Source: Solea solea | Taxonomy: Eukaryota; Chordata; Actinopteri; Pleuronectiformes; Soleidae | Direction of reading: 5' to 3' | Assembly: GCF_958295425.1 (NCBI RefSeq) | Contig: NC_081145.1 | Coordinates: 13,623,943-13,687,942, forward strand | Length of the DNA stretch: 64,000 bases | Shown: one piece after another, positions 11,694 through 24,104 of the stretch | How the letters are laid out: the number at the start of each line of letters is the position of its first letter | How positions within the stretch are numbered: the stretch's first letter is position 1 | Notes under the pieces: model-generated | Told to the model about the DNA's origin: nothing | What the model saw: the letters and a program-made list of their open reading frames with translations, nothing else | Databases searched by the model: none | Position numbers and translations under genes: made by a program

Positions 11694-12650
11694 ACATTAA
11701 AACATCACAAAACACAAAACAACACAAGACAACATTTAACACACAATATATATGTCGACTTTAAAAGAGTTTGTATCCTAAGTTTGCCAATTCTATGCTA
11801 AATTTTCACTAAGTAGAAGAATACCATGACTTACAGCTTCTTTCGTTACTGGCACCGCATATTCAACTAACTGTTGTTACTTATTAGCGGAAATTTGATC
11901 TATATATTTTACCGGTTTGTCTAAGAGAGTTCTGCTCCCCCAAGTCCCTGACTTGCTTTGGGTCCCAGACCCCGACGCCTGTTGTTTTCTCAGCCCTGAG
12001 GGATTAGTTTAAACCTTGTCCTTCCAAAGACAGTAATCATTTTTAGGTCCCTGCCCTAAATCTAAGAGAGTCCTGCTCCCCCAAGTCCCTGACTTGCTTT
12101 TAAATCTAAGAGAGTTCTGCTCCCCCAAGTCCCTGACTTGCTTTTTATCTATTTTAAATGAGCTAGGATCGATCCGTTTCTGTACCGGTTTTTTCACTTC
12201 AGTAGAAGAATACCATGACTTACAGCTTCTTTCGTTACTGGCACCGCATATTCAAACTTACTGTTGCTACTTTTTATCTGCCGAATTGCTATGCTCAATT
12301 TTCACTTCAGTAGAAGAATACCATGACTTACAGTTTCTTTCGTTACTGGCACCGCATATTCAACTAACTGTTGTTACTTTTGAGCTGAATTTGTTTTTAA
12401 ATTTAGAAATGGTTGTTTCTTACCCTTTTGATGATTTGAGTCCCTGACTCAATGTTTGTCTGGCTGATCCGTCTCAACCTCCTTGGTTGGCCCCGTCACT
12501 GTCCCACTCTTCACAGAACCTGGCCTCCCTGACCAAAACAGAGCTTTAAGAGCCCTGTGGTGGAGGACTTCTAGGAGGATTTCTTTTTTTATACCTCCGC
12601 CTTGCAAGGTCTTCAAGTCCGTTGATGTGAAGAGAGCGACAGATATTGGG
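11694..12650 (-). repeat. Retroviral leader with interspersed direct repeats and hairpins
   Basis: Two repeat units are interleaved. Unit A (about 40 bp, containing CTAAGAGAGT and CCCCAAGTCCCTGACTTGC) occurs at 11920-11959, 12061-12100 and 12105-12144. Unit B (about 80 bp, containing AGAATACCATGACTTACAG and TTACTGGCACCGCATATTC) occurs at about 11801-11880, 12190-12270 and 12292-12378. Each unit A holds a 6-bp stem with a 3-nt loop, and a related 7-bp stem lies at 12436-12452. The position between the primer-binding site and gag is where packaging and dimerisation signals sit. No frame here is convincingly coding. Confidence 0.75.
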
Positions 12651-12668
12651 GCCCCACGTTGGGCGCCA
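12651..12668 (-). other. Retroviral primer-binding site, tRNA-Lys(CUU) type
   Basis: The minus strand reads TGGCGCCCAACGTGGGGC, the exact complement of the 3' end of vertebrate tRNA-Lys(CUU) including CCA. It lies 3 nt from the LTR end, the classical spacing. This is the tRNA-Lys1,2 type of PBS and fixes the element's orientation. Confidence 0.95.
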
Positions 12669-12671
12669 AGT

Positions 12672-13080
12672 TGTCAAAAGAATTGAGATCCATAGGAAGG
12701 AGATCGGAAGTCAGCTCAGTGTCCAAACAAGGGTTTTAATCTTGTACAAGAGGAGCATTCACAAAGCAACACACAGGATCAGTTACAACGTGAAGACTCC
12801 CTGTCTTGTAGGAATCGCAAGGTATTTATCTGTCTCAATGGGTCAGCTATCGCCCTGCCATAAAGTGCAGACCCCCGCCTCTGCAGGGTTTGTTATCTCG
12901 CTGGCCCTTTTGTCTCTATTCACAAGTCACATCAAACAGTTCCTAAAACAATACAAATGGTCACTTGTCACAAGTCGCATCAAACAGTTACATTAGCAAA
13001 GTGTCAATGGTCTCAGGTCACATAGGTTGCATTGAACATTTGTCTTCATGTATTACATGAGGTACGTAATTCCCATAACA
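12672..13080 (-). repeat. 5' LTR of the endogenous retrovirus
   Basis: A 409-bp repeat, TG...CA on the minus strand, with no difference from 8469-8877 that I can see. Reading on the minus strand, U3 contains two copies of a roughly 20-bp motif (plus positions about 12921-12941 and 12969-12989). These are followed by a TATA-like ATAAATA (12823-12829) and an ATTAAA poly(A) signal (12735-12740). The spacing gives an R region of roughly 60-80 bases. Plus-strand frames within it are duplicated in both LTRs and are not genes. Confidence 0.95.
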
Positions 13081-16000
13081 GTAGTAGTAGTATATACATA
13101 CATTTTATTTGGGTTTTAACTCTGTAAATATAAGCATGTGTAGAACAAGAACTCAAATTCTAATACACATTTATATTCAGATACTTGTTTGGCATTTTTA
13201 TTTGAATAGTTCACTTTCTTTAACTATTAAAAAAATCACTACATTTTCAGATGATATGACTTCTGTTATGACAGGCATGCACACCTTTGCAATATCAGGA
13301 TTCACACAGGCATCACTGCTGCATTTAAGGAGTGCATCTGTGATTTTATTATAAACTCTAGCTGAATAATAATCGGGTCTGGTGTTTTAGGATTTGTAGC
13401 AGAGATGGAATATAATATTCATAATGAATCTGCCGCTGCTATATGCTGTATTAAATCTATGAATGTTTTTATTTGTTTTGGGTCCAACAAGCTTGGAGAG
13501 GGACATGGAGGTGAAGGGTATTCAAGTGACTGCAATCGACAACTTAACCGCTGGTCACCATCCAATTCTACACACTGGATTTTGAAATGAAATCTTAAAT
13601 GTTAAAGGGTCACACAACAAAACAAGAGAAAATGCATCTCAAATGTCAATCTGCAAACCAATATGCTACTCTGAAAGGGTCACAGTGGTTTGTTCTTTTC
13701 CTGCTTTCCTGAGAGTGGCAGCCATCTGCAAGAGTGAATATACATGAGCTTGCCGACAGGCAGGATATGTGTATTATACACTAACGTGTCAAAGTCTTTA
13801 TATGATAATGATTCTCCTTTGTTACTCAAAATCTGGTGTTAATTCTGTCACAAGCAAACCGTGATTTTGTGGTCTGAGTATTTCTGTCAGGAAGTTGTCC
13901 ACATGTCTGCGTGACATGGTGTGAATGGTTGTTCATGTATGTAGCTTCTGTGATGAACCAATGAGGCTTGGCTATGTTAGTCATCCTATCCATGCTATAA
14001 TATAAGTGTGACTTCCTCAGCTTGTGATTAAAGTTTATACACAAATTTAAATTCATCACACTTAAGAAATTCACAGAAATGTTGCTCTACATTCAAGTTT
14101 TTACACATCCCATTTTTCTTTGGAAACTGTTATTATCTTGCCTCCTCTCATCGAGGTGATGGTGATAAAATACTTCTCACACTACTTAATCAAGAATCTG
14201 AATGAGCATGATAAGAGCTTGTTCAACATACCTCAAGCAATATTGTAGCTATATGCTACATAGACTCAAATATAGCTTGTGTAATTATTCCTTCTGGAGA
14301 TGTGCCATAATTCTGAGTCAAAACCAATGAAAAGTGTCAACATTAAACTAATCAGAGGCTCAATTGGCACCAGTTGATTGGAAAAGCCTTGAGCTGCTCA
14401 ACAAAGATTTTCTTACTCAGATCCAGTTTGCTAAATGGCTAATGTGATTGAAAAGATTCCTCCAAATTCAGTTATGGTTGGTGATTACATTCACATGGGA
14501 GGGGAATGACTTCACATGACTGTCTCAAAAGAAAACATGTTGTCAAGGTAACAGGCCCTGCATGAAAAGTGCAATTGCTACTGAGGTCAGAGTCTGTGAA
14601 TTGTTTGGTTGAGCGCCTCATGAGGGTGAACATCACATTCACTGACATCAAACAGAGATGTGCCAGTGTGTGGCAGGGCACAATCTCAACTGTGAGAAAT
14701 GTAATGAAGCAACTTTATAGAAGTGCTAATCTGAATTCATCACAGTGGGAAGCAGAGCCTTTTAAGTAGCTCCATAATGACTATGTGAGCTGTGTAGTAT
14801 CTCAGAAATCTCCCGATGAGACCACAGACTTCTACACTCATATACTGCATTTCACCACGGCTGGCTCACTGAGGAGCATTTCATATTTCCTGGTACACGG
14901 TAATATAGCTCCACTCCTCCATGCCAAATTGACTCCACAAGTGCTTCTATACCTGCTGACTGACACATGATTCCTCCACCAGCAGCCAGCATTTCTGCTT
15001 GCTCTGGAGGGCAGTTGATTCCATTATTAAGTTGAAAAAGAGAGACAGAGCAAGGGGGTGGGGGGTTAAAAAAAAAAAAAAACCTCAACTGAGTAGAGAA
15101 GAATAATAGAGAGCTGAGGAAGTTATCAGGGCAGGGGAGAGTGAGCCTGCCTTCTGACAGCAGATCAGAGAGCTCCTCCAGCTGGAACCTCTGCTCATCA
15201 TCAGCCCTTCCTGACAGAGCTGAGCCTCACAGTCAGCCAGGATGATGAGCTCTACTGCAGCCTGCAGGACAGGTCAGGGCACACGCACCTACACCATATA
15301 CTATAGCTCACTTCATCACTTCGTCAGTGGAAAATGTAGTATTCTAATCCTTCACCTGTGAAAAGTAACTCAGTACAGCAAGCACATTTCCTGCTACTCT
15401 TATTTGAATACGACATTTGAAAGTTGTAGTACATCACAGGTTCAGTTTTGACATGAACAAGTCTTAAAAAAAATACAACACATTATATTAAACCTGGTGT
15501 CCTCAACCTTTGTAGCTTGTAACCTATCACAAATGATCTGTGCCAGGCCATAGTTAAGGTATGTATTATATGTTTGATTTCAACAATTCATTAGAGTCCC
15601 CCCTCCCCAAGTGAGTAACTTCTCCTCTAAATGCCTTAATAGCTTCCTTAAACACATGTTGATGGTAAAATTGAGTTCAGTATGTCACACAATAAGCAAT
15701 TTTCAGTCAAGAGAATCAGGATATTTAAGCATTTATAACCAGGTCCAACTAAACCAGACGCAGCAAACAGTGAAATACTAGTAATGCATCAATGAAGAAT
15801 TGGGACATTCACTTGGAATGGATTATTCTTACACTGTCATATTAACAATAATGGTAAAGTATCAATATTGATGCAGAAGCCCCCAAGCAGGAATTTTCTG
15901 CTGCAGTTGGCCGAGCAGCAGATCATTTGAACTTCTTAAATTGCTGCTGGCTATAGTTGACGTTGCCCTTTCTTGTAAAATCTATATCAGCAAGTAATGT

Positions 16001-19000
16001 CAGTTATCAAACAGATGAAGTGGAGTAAAAACATAGCTCAGAAAATCCATGAATACAAGTATTTATCTCATTGTTGTACTTTAAATCTACCGGTTGGATT
16101 ACACCCATTAGCTTTCATGGTTGTAAATAGTTTGGATATTGATAACATGTCACAATATTTTACAGGTGTGAATATTCACTTTTTCCTAAATAAGGACACA
16201 AGAAGAAAAGGGTTAAAGAATTATGGAGACAGAAGCCGTACGAGAGAAAGTGAGACCAAATCAACAAATGAATGCCCCTCCTATGAGAGGTTAAGCTTCT
16301 TATTTTTATTTCAAATGAGGATAGAAATTGACTTCCTTATTAAATCTAATTATTAGCCAGTGCCCTCCAAAAGTCTTATGAAATCGCCTTGAGCAGCCAG
16401 GATATTAGCATAGACACCACCACTGGCAAGCTTAAAACAAATGGTATATTTAGTCAGTGTTAATGGGATTAAAGTGTGCTGGATTCAGCAGTTCTACTAA
16501 CAGTGAGCATCACATCTTCATTATCGATGCCCCGAACTTCATCATTTCCATTCTCTTTGTTTGCATTTCATTCCACTGTGCTGCCTCCCGCTTCTCTCAG
16601 TTATTCAACAGATTGTGTTAAATCTTGATCCAAAAATCCCAGACAATCATAAATAATAAAGGATTACACCAATCTCTGAAAAGCTGGTGGCTCGCCAGCG
16701 GCAATCCGCACACAGAGAAATAATTGTTGGCCATCTGTGCAGCAGACTGGTAAGAGAAAGGGTAAACAAAGAGCACAGTGTACCTGCTGAAGCTTTCTCC
16801 TCTTCCCCTTTCCATCCTCTAGCCAGGGAACATGAAAGGCTTTAAAGATGCTCACCCCTGCAGACTGCATCCAGCTCGCTCCAAAAGATTTTTTGATTAG
16901 AGAGGTTTCAGAATCACAGACTTATAAGCCGTGCCTGTCAGGAATCAAACAAAGCTCGGGGTTATCTCTCTATCAGCAGCTAAACAGAGCTTAAACACTG
17001 CATAATGGCAGTGAAATAGAGGGGTGATAGAGGATAATTGACCGGGCCAACAATCACATTTACATGTCATACACACAGCTCTTGAAAATAAAGTGAAATC
17101 ATGAAAGCTCACCATCAGCAGTCTCATAATTCACTCCTCTGTGGGATGAGATTAGATTTACTGGTCCAGTTTTACTAGTATGCAGGCAGAACCACTGTTG
17201 GGAATACATACACCTGCACAGAGCATCAGAGCTCCTCTCATTAGAGAAAATTGATCCTTGTTGCTAAAGACTGCACAAGAATCAGTCGATGCATTTTGAC
17301 ATGAGCTGTAAAGTTAATAGTGGTATGTTTTAGATGTGTGGGTCACAGAATAAATCAATGAGATACATTTCACACACATGATGGATTTCCACCATCTACT
17401 CAATAGCCTGACTGACACCAATTTACTGCCTTGTGATTAAGATTCATCTGATTAAAACCTTCCTATTTACAGATTGGATAATAAACACCAAATGTTGGAT
17501 TTTTCCATCTCAGACACAGAACAAAATCAAAATCAATGCTCTTTCTTCCCTGTGAATGGGAAACAAAAGCCTACTTTTGGTTCACAGTCTGTGCAGGGAA
17601 TGAAAAATGACCTCATGGCTTGCCATCCATCCCGGCCAGAGGACCCTCATTATATTGTGGGATTTATATATGCATATGTAGAGACAGATAGATAGAGATA
17701 AATTGAGCTGGATCCCGGAGCAGGGAGGAGACAAAAGATAGGACAGAGTCATAATGAGCTGTGTTTATGTGCAGTGTTGCTTGGCCTGTTGACAGCCGTT
17801 AATGAAGTTACAGTTAGTGGGGGGATCTGCTGGCACTAATTAAACTCATTGTCATTAGCAGCGTTGGAAAAAGGAAGCACTGCAGCAGGAATGGGAGGAG
17901 CAGACACAAGCAGAATCATCAGAGCAGCGGCAGCAAATACACTAACTATACAGTATGTGACAAGGGGGATTAGCTCTAACTTTATTGCTTAATGGCAACT
18001 CCTGACTTTGCATTTAAGTTGTTTTTTTTTGCAATTCTACAAATCTGCTTGAAAGCAAACTTAGTCAAAAACAGAACGGATTATCTTTCCCAGACAAAAT
18101 AAGAACAATAACCTATTTGTACCCCGGCATGACCTAAAGTGATATGAGGTGAAGGATTAAACATGTACATGACTCTCTTAAGTGTATAAAGAAATAAAGT
18201 CAACACACATAATATAAAACAGCAGATGCAGGACATATCTTACACCTAACTGGGCCCACAGTGTAGCAAGGCTCCTGTAGAAGCCACAACTGGAAACGAT
18301 GCAGCGACTGCTGAACTGCTAGAAAGTGGAAGAGAGCTCGATTGACTGTCACACAGTCTGAGTGGAGCTCAGTGTGTGTGCCATCTTAACCACAGCTCCA
18401 TCGTAGCCTGTAATCCAACTCACCACCAAAGCCACTGGTGTTGGCTGCCTGCACAGACCAAGCCTCACTGTTTGTTTATGCAGCACATAGACCCGGCCAT
18501 TAAAAGTGGGAAGCCTGTCAAAAATAAAAAGAGACTTTTCATGTTTGAGGGCTGCAATTGTGGCTCTTGTGTGATGTTTTTCCTCCACACTGACCCCTTG
18601 CTTTGAGGTCGAGAGGCCGCTTAACCCTGGCAAGTGGAGCCAGTCCATTGGCTGGGCCAAACTCAGTATTTCTGAATGTGGCGGCGTAGTGGGTGCCTCT
18701 GGCAGAGGAACTGTGGTTGTGTGCAATGACTATGGCTGTGTAACCAAGACAGCCTACACATCATTATGATGGCTCCTCAGGCAAAGAAGCCAAATAGCCT
18801 TCATAAATGTGCACATCATTTTCCTCATTATGTCCTAGTTACCTTTCCTCATGTTCCCCAAACCTCACTGGAAGGTAGAGTTAACCATGCAGCAAGCTGA
18901 GCAAATGCTATGGGTCACATCATTTCCAAAAATAACAGTAGAGCAAAATTCTTGTCCCAAAATACTTACATAATTTGGGTAAATACCTCTTGACAACATG

Positions 19001-19844
19001 CAAACCGTATATACAGAAGCTGCTTACAAATGATACAAGCTGTTTAAAAAAAGCTATTCCCAGCTCGCGGCCATTCAAAAGCTGAAGCAGCACAGGGAGA
19101 ATGTGGAAATTTGCTATGTAGTTAACTTGCGACAGCCACCAATTAGGTTTATGATTCGGGCGCCTTTGGGCCACTGTCGCCAGGCCTCAGTCTCCCTCTG
19201 ATGTCATTACACAAATCAGCTGCAGTCTGACAGAGCTACAGGACTGTAGGACACAGGGGAGGAAAGAAGGAAAGTTGGCTCGGCTACTCTGCTCTGATAG
19301 CATCAGATAAGCCGGCCTTAGGGCCTCTTATCTCATCGGTGGATCCTGTGTAAATGTAAGTTTTAGTCTGGCAGATTACATCAGCAGAGCCTGCTGGGGA
19401 CAGAGGCTGGCCGCCGGGGGACCGTGATGACTCCCCTCATGCGACAAATGTATCCTCTCCACCCTTCACAGACTAACAAAGCAGGACTGGGGTGTACTGT
19501 AGGAGAGGGCTCCTCTCAGCCTTTTAAACCAAGTCCCCAGAGGAAGTGGAATTAAAACTGTCAACTTCCATTTAGGCCAAAACGCTCACCCTATAGCATT
19601 TGTTTTCACTGTCAGCTGTAAACTACATGCACTGATAGTGACATTAGTGGACAGTATGCCTCACTTTGCATAAATGTCTGTATTACAGCTGTGTAGGGGG
19701 GAGGAGCTGACACTGGACATGCTCTCAGTGGTCCAGAGGCCACCAAGGTGCCATGTGACTGTGAGAGGTTCATTTTAGGATACATAAACACACCCTTCCA
19801 GTTTGTCTAAACAACTCTTTAGCTGTCTACTGTACAGCACATTC
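13081..19844. other. Gene-poor intergenic DNA
   Basis: Non-coding, AT-rich sequence with a poly(A) run near 15068-15082 and an exon-like segment at 15161-15272 (see findings). The block 17790-17870 is rich in TAAT cores (GTTAATGAAG, CTAATTAAACTC). No recognisable protein, RNA gene or large repeat was found. Confidence 0.5.

Positions 19845-19874
<30 letters not shown>
19845..19874. repeat. (CAGA)n microsatellite
   Basis: About seven tandem CAGA units. Confidence 0.9.
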
Positions 19875-19876
<2 letters not shown>

Positions 19877-20111
19877 CCACATCTGGAGAGCAACTAATGG
19901 AGGAACATCCCCCTTCCTTCTATTCTCCCTGCTCTCTGCTTCTGTCATCCCACCCAGAGAGGGGATGTTTTGAGGTCGGAGTGGTTGGCCAGGCAGGGGC
20001 AGCTGTGTGACCACAGACCTCTGAGTGTGTGCATGTGGGAATGTGGGAGGAATCCATAGGCCTTATTACAGACCCAACAACTCTGGGCCTCACAAACAGC
20101 TGCTTTGCAGC

Positions 20112-20113
<2 letters not shown>

Positions 20114-20142
<29 letters not shown>
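20114..20142. repeat. (CAG)n microsatellite
   Basis: Nine or more tandem CAG units in non-coding DNA. Confidence 0.9.
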
Positions 20143-20143
<1 letters not shown>

Positions 20144-20359
20144 CTTGAACAGCAGCACTATTGCAGTACAGATTGGTACTGTGACAGGATTAGAGTGAAT
20201 GCTTGTGTGTAACAGTCATAAGCATATCTACAGTAGTAATTGTTGTTCATGCAAAGATTAAATACTTGGCTGGTTCCACGCTCAGGAAAACAAAAATAAA
20301 CCTTTTAACGAGTTAATCGTCAAAATTAAGCGATTAAGTCACTGAAAGGACCAAAATAC

Positions 20360-20750
20360 TTGCATGACAGAGATGTTAACACACAACTATCTGTGTGTTT
20401 CTCAGTACTGCAGTATCTCATGTGACCTAGCTGTACACAGGAAGTGCTTTGTTTCATGTCAAGACAGATGGAGGCAACAGCATCATCGCACTATTAAAGT
20501 GAGGTGGCTGCAAACAGGTAGGAGTATGACTGAAAACACAGAAAAGAGCACACATAATGTTTAAGGAGTGAATTACTGCAAAAAAAACATGCGTTGTGGT
20601 GTATACAAATGAATGTTCCCTCAGTCGGGTCTGATAGTATTGCTTGACAGACCCTGTTTTCAGATGAAAGACACAGTATAAAAAATATGTTATGGTATCA
20701 TTTCTCTCCACCAAGAATAAACAAAGGCAGAATAATGACAATAAAAAAGC
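20360..20750. repeat. Dispersed repeat copy 1 (shared with 39840-40255 and about 57830-57990)
   Basis: It shares ordered blocks with the copy at 39840: ACACAGGAAGTG, GGCTGCAAACAGGT against GACTGCAAACAGGT, and GTCTGATAGTATTGCTTGACAGA. It is likely a non-autonomous DNA transposon; ends are not firmly placed. Confidence 0.65.
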
Positions 20751-23543
20751 TTTAAAATGGGATGTGTTCTACCGTAGACTTCTGCCAACTCATATGAGCT
20801 GAAAGCCACAAGACACTGGGTCTCAGAGTGATGATGTCACTGCTTTTCCTTGGTCCCTAGGGCAGTGATTTATGAGCTAATCTGGGTCTGTCTCCCCAGA
20901 TTCCAGGTCTTTGTCTCCCTGGAGAGCTGCTAATGGGACAGTGGGATGGAGCCACCATGCAGCAGAAGACCTCTCAGCTCACAGGACCTGACATCCATCT
21001 TCATAATCACACACCGAAGGGAAAAAAATAAGAAATAGAACAATGTTGACTTCATTTTGCGGCGTACACATAACCTAGTAAGAATGCACACACTCACACA
21101 GCAAATACAGAATAAATTAAGAATTGCATATATAACCTTGGCTATTTGCAATTTGTCATGCAGCCCAAGAAAGATAATTGAGGCAACCTCCCAGTATGCA
21201 AATAGAATGATAATCAGCCAGCGCCACTCTACCAAACACATATGCACAGAAAAAGTGTTACATTGTTAGCAATTTCTAATCGAGGACACCTATTGACCCA
21301 TTTTCTCTTGAAAAGCAATTTGTCCCTCCAAACTAAAACTAATAGGTGGCAAGATGAATGAATTAGAATGGGCTAGACTGGGTGCACTGTGCCACGAGGC
21401 ACTAAATCACCAGATTATTAGTTTTATGAGCCAAGCCCATGAGAGAATAATTGCTAATGTTCCCAGAGTAACCAAGGGAAATAAAGGTAATGGAGCAATT
21501 TATAAATTCTGATTGGTATACATGGGGAACTTCCAGCCCATCTCCTTTGTTATTTTACTGCTCTCGATAAAATATGCCCCAAGCCACACAAACAAGGGCC
21601 AGCTATCAAAATCAATACAATCATATAGAACTGCAAGTGCCTCTTCTGCTCCTTTGTTATTTTTAGTGCAATTCAGCTTGACTTGCTGTTATAAATCAAA
21701 ATAATGTAGGGGGGGGAAAAGCAGCAGCATCAATTCCAATTTCTTAACTCCATTTAGCTGGTCTGTGAGACATATGGTTGATGATTCACCTCCCAACACA
21801 TTCTCTATAGGTGTTTGTTATTGATGAAGATGAATTCCATCTAAAACCATACATTGTAAGTCAGCTGCATTTTCCAGAAATGTTCAGATTGTTCTAGTAA
21901 AAAGTAAAAACAGACGGCTGGCACGGGCAGGTGCTCTGTTGAAACACACCCAGTTCAGAAGAGAACTCGCCCTTCACTCATCCTATTTTTGTAGCCACAC
22001 AACTTTCCATCACACTGGACCCAAATCCCTAATTTCCACTTCTTCACAGCTCTCTGATGTTTAAATTGTAAGTTGCACTAAGTCCAAACGTGGTCTAAAA
22101 TGTTATGCAGATGTAGACCCTTCTCATGTGGTTCATGAAAGCAGAGATTTATCTGGTTAGACAGGCCTCGTTGCGTTGCGGTCACAGTCAGACTGCCTCT
22201 TATTCGAGTCACGGTGGGTGGTCCCAGCGTCTTCTCGTATCCATTTCTGGGAGGATAAACATCACATATCCTGCAACAATCAACTCCTCGTGTTATGTTT
22301 AAAACTTACCACACAATTATAATTTCATTACATTTTAAACAAGAGAGTTTGCCGTTCAAACTGGACATGCAGCCATAACCTCGATTGTAATTTGATCCAC
22401 TGCTGTGTTACATGATACATGTTGAAGTCAAGCTGGGGAAACAATGTGGCTGTACAGAGGCAGGGTCTGACAGGCATATTGTCTCCCGCCCTCAGTTGCA
22501 TGTCTGTCTGTACATCTGTGATAGATTTGCTCGACTGGAGTGTTTGCAGCCCCCCAAACACTGCTATACTGAGAAACCCAGAGTCGTGTGGTGCTGAACT
22601 CATGTGACAATGGTTTGAGTGTAACAGGCATTTGTTTATATTCAAAAGTCACGCACTACAGCTTTAACACCGGTTGCTAAAAGGGTGACTCCGTTGGGGA
22701 AAAGCCACCAGGGTCCTCAGGACAATATTAATTACATATTTCAAATTCAGACTTACACACATATGTGCAGTGTACTCCTGTTACCACACCACAGAGAAAA
22801 ATGTCTGTTGGTCACATTGTTGGTTTTGTCATCGCATCCTCTTGAGAAATAACATGACACCCAACACAGTGTCTCAACAGACAGGAAGCTGTGCTGCCTG
22901 AAAGGTTGTGAGGATTAAACTTGAGAGCATTTCTGCCCCTCTTGTTTTTTAATACAGATGCTGAAGCATCTTGTTCTTGCTTCACAGCACCATTTAAATT
23001 AAAGCCGGTTTTAAAGTAAATCACTATCAACCTCAAACGTCAATTTAATTCCACACACAGCTCTCAAGAACCACTGACAGCAGGACGCAAGCTCAGACAT
23101 GGAAATTGATTTTCCAAAGGATTGATTCGACCCCGGATCTTGTGCTCATCTAGAGAGAAAGACGCAGTAATGACACATTCTGTGATCCCACAATTTCTAT
23201 ACGACGTGGTTAGGTTTTATCCAAACGCGATAAGGCCTGTAATAAATCTTGTCTTCTTTCCATCAGCTTGCCAGCAGCTGGGAGCCGTCAGGGGAAGCCA
23301 CCCCAAGGAAAATGTTATTCCAGCTTGTTAGTGTTTGAAGTTGCAGCAAGCTGGGCTGCAGAAGCTGCTGCCTGTGGTTTATGGCTTGTAGGGTTGCTCA
23401 AGATATGAAGTCTCACTTTCCAAGTCAGGATGTCTCACAGCCATTGAAGCCACAACTGTAGCCGTGAGATAACGCAGGCACGTTGAGAAGAAAGGACTTT
23501 AGAACAGACATGTGGTCTTGTCTCAGTGAATGACAACATTACG

Positions 23544-23572
23544 CTGTGTGTGTGTGTGTGTGTGTGTGTGTG
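23544..23572. repeat. (GT)n microsatellite
   Basis: Pure dinucleotide run of about 29 bp. Confidence 0.9.
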
Positions 23573-24104
23573 TCAGTTAATGTTGTTTTCCACATCCGCC
23601 CATCTGCCTGCTGATGCGGTAGTGCAACCCCTCGCAGAAACAGTATTGCTTCCTCTTCTCTCTACTTGCTTTTATCCAAAAACATGCTAATATTTATGGG
23701 TTTAAACACGTGCCATACTCTTCTACGGCAAAACATCTTTCATTCTCATACAGTAAATGCAGTCTTGACATACTGAGGAAATAATTGTACTCACAAAACC
23801 ACAATGAATCACTTTGAAAAATGGATATGCAATTATGCTTTTGTGTGACATAGAAGAAAAAATATTTACATTCTACTACAAGGCCAACAACCAACACAGC
23901 TCCTTTCATTTCTGACATATCATTTCTTTACAGTCTTGGCTCAGATCAGAGTTTCAGTGATGAGAGCCATTGTATTTCAACCACAACAGGTCAAAGAGTT
24001 TCTCCAAATCATTTTTTACCTGTAATCTCTCATTGTTGCACAGAGCCATTACATTCCCATAAGTAGTATGTGCAGAATATAGATGAGTACCCTTTCAGCA
24101 TTAT

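Larger units (their letters stand above)
8469..13080 (-). mobile_element. Endogenous retrovirus, internally deleted, with two apparently identical LTRs
   Basis: A 4612-bp provirus on the minus strand in the order 5' LTR (12672-13080), tRNA-Lys primer-binding site, repeat-rich leader, broken gag, protease fragment, integrase C-terminus fragment, envelope tail fragment, polypurine tract and 3' LTR (8469-8877). GTAGT immediately flanks both sides, consistent with a 5-bp target duplication inside a (TAG)n repeat. No reverse transcriptase or RNase H is present (no YXDD-type frame), and most of the capsid, integrase and envelope is missing. The LTRs look identical over 409 bp, so insertion is recent even though the coding region is defective. 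The natural reading is a non-autonomous family mobilised by proteins from intact relatives. A zinc knuckle, a PPPY late-domain motif and in-frame gag-pro suggest a gamma/epsilon-like lineage, but this is inference. Confidence 0.93.

Noticed and set aside
11920..12378. Possible CRISPR-like array
   Set aside because: Repeats alternate between two unit types without regular unique spacers and sit inside a retroviral leader in a vertebrate genome.
12646..12996. 116-codon plus-strand frame, duplicated in part at 8539-8793
   Set aside because: It lies antisense across the LTR; the duplication is the LTR itself, not a gene family.
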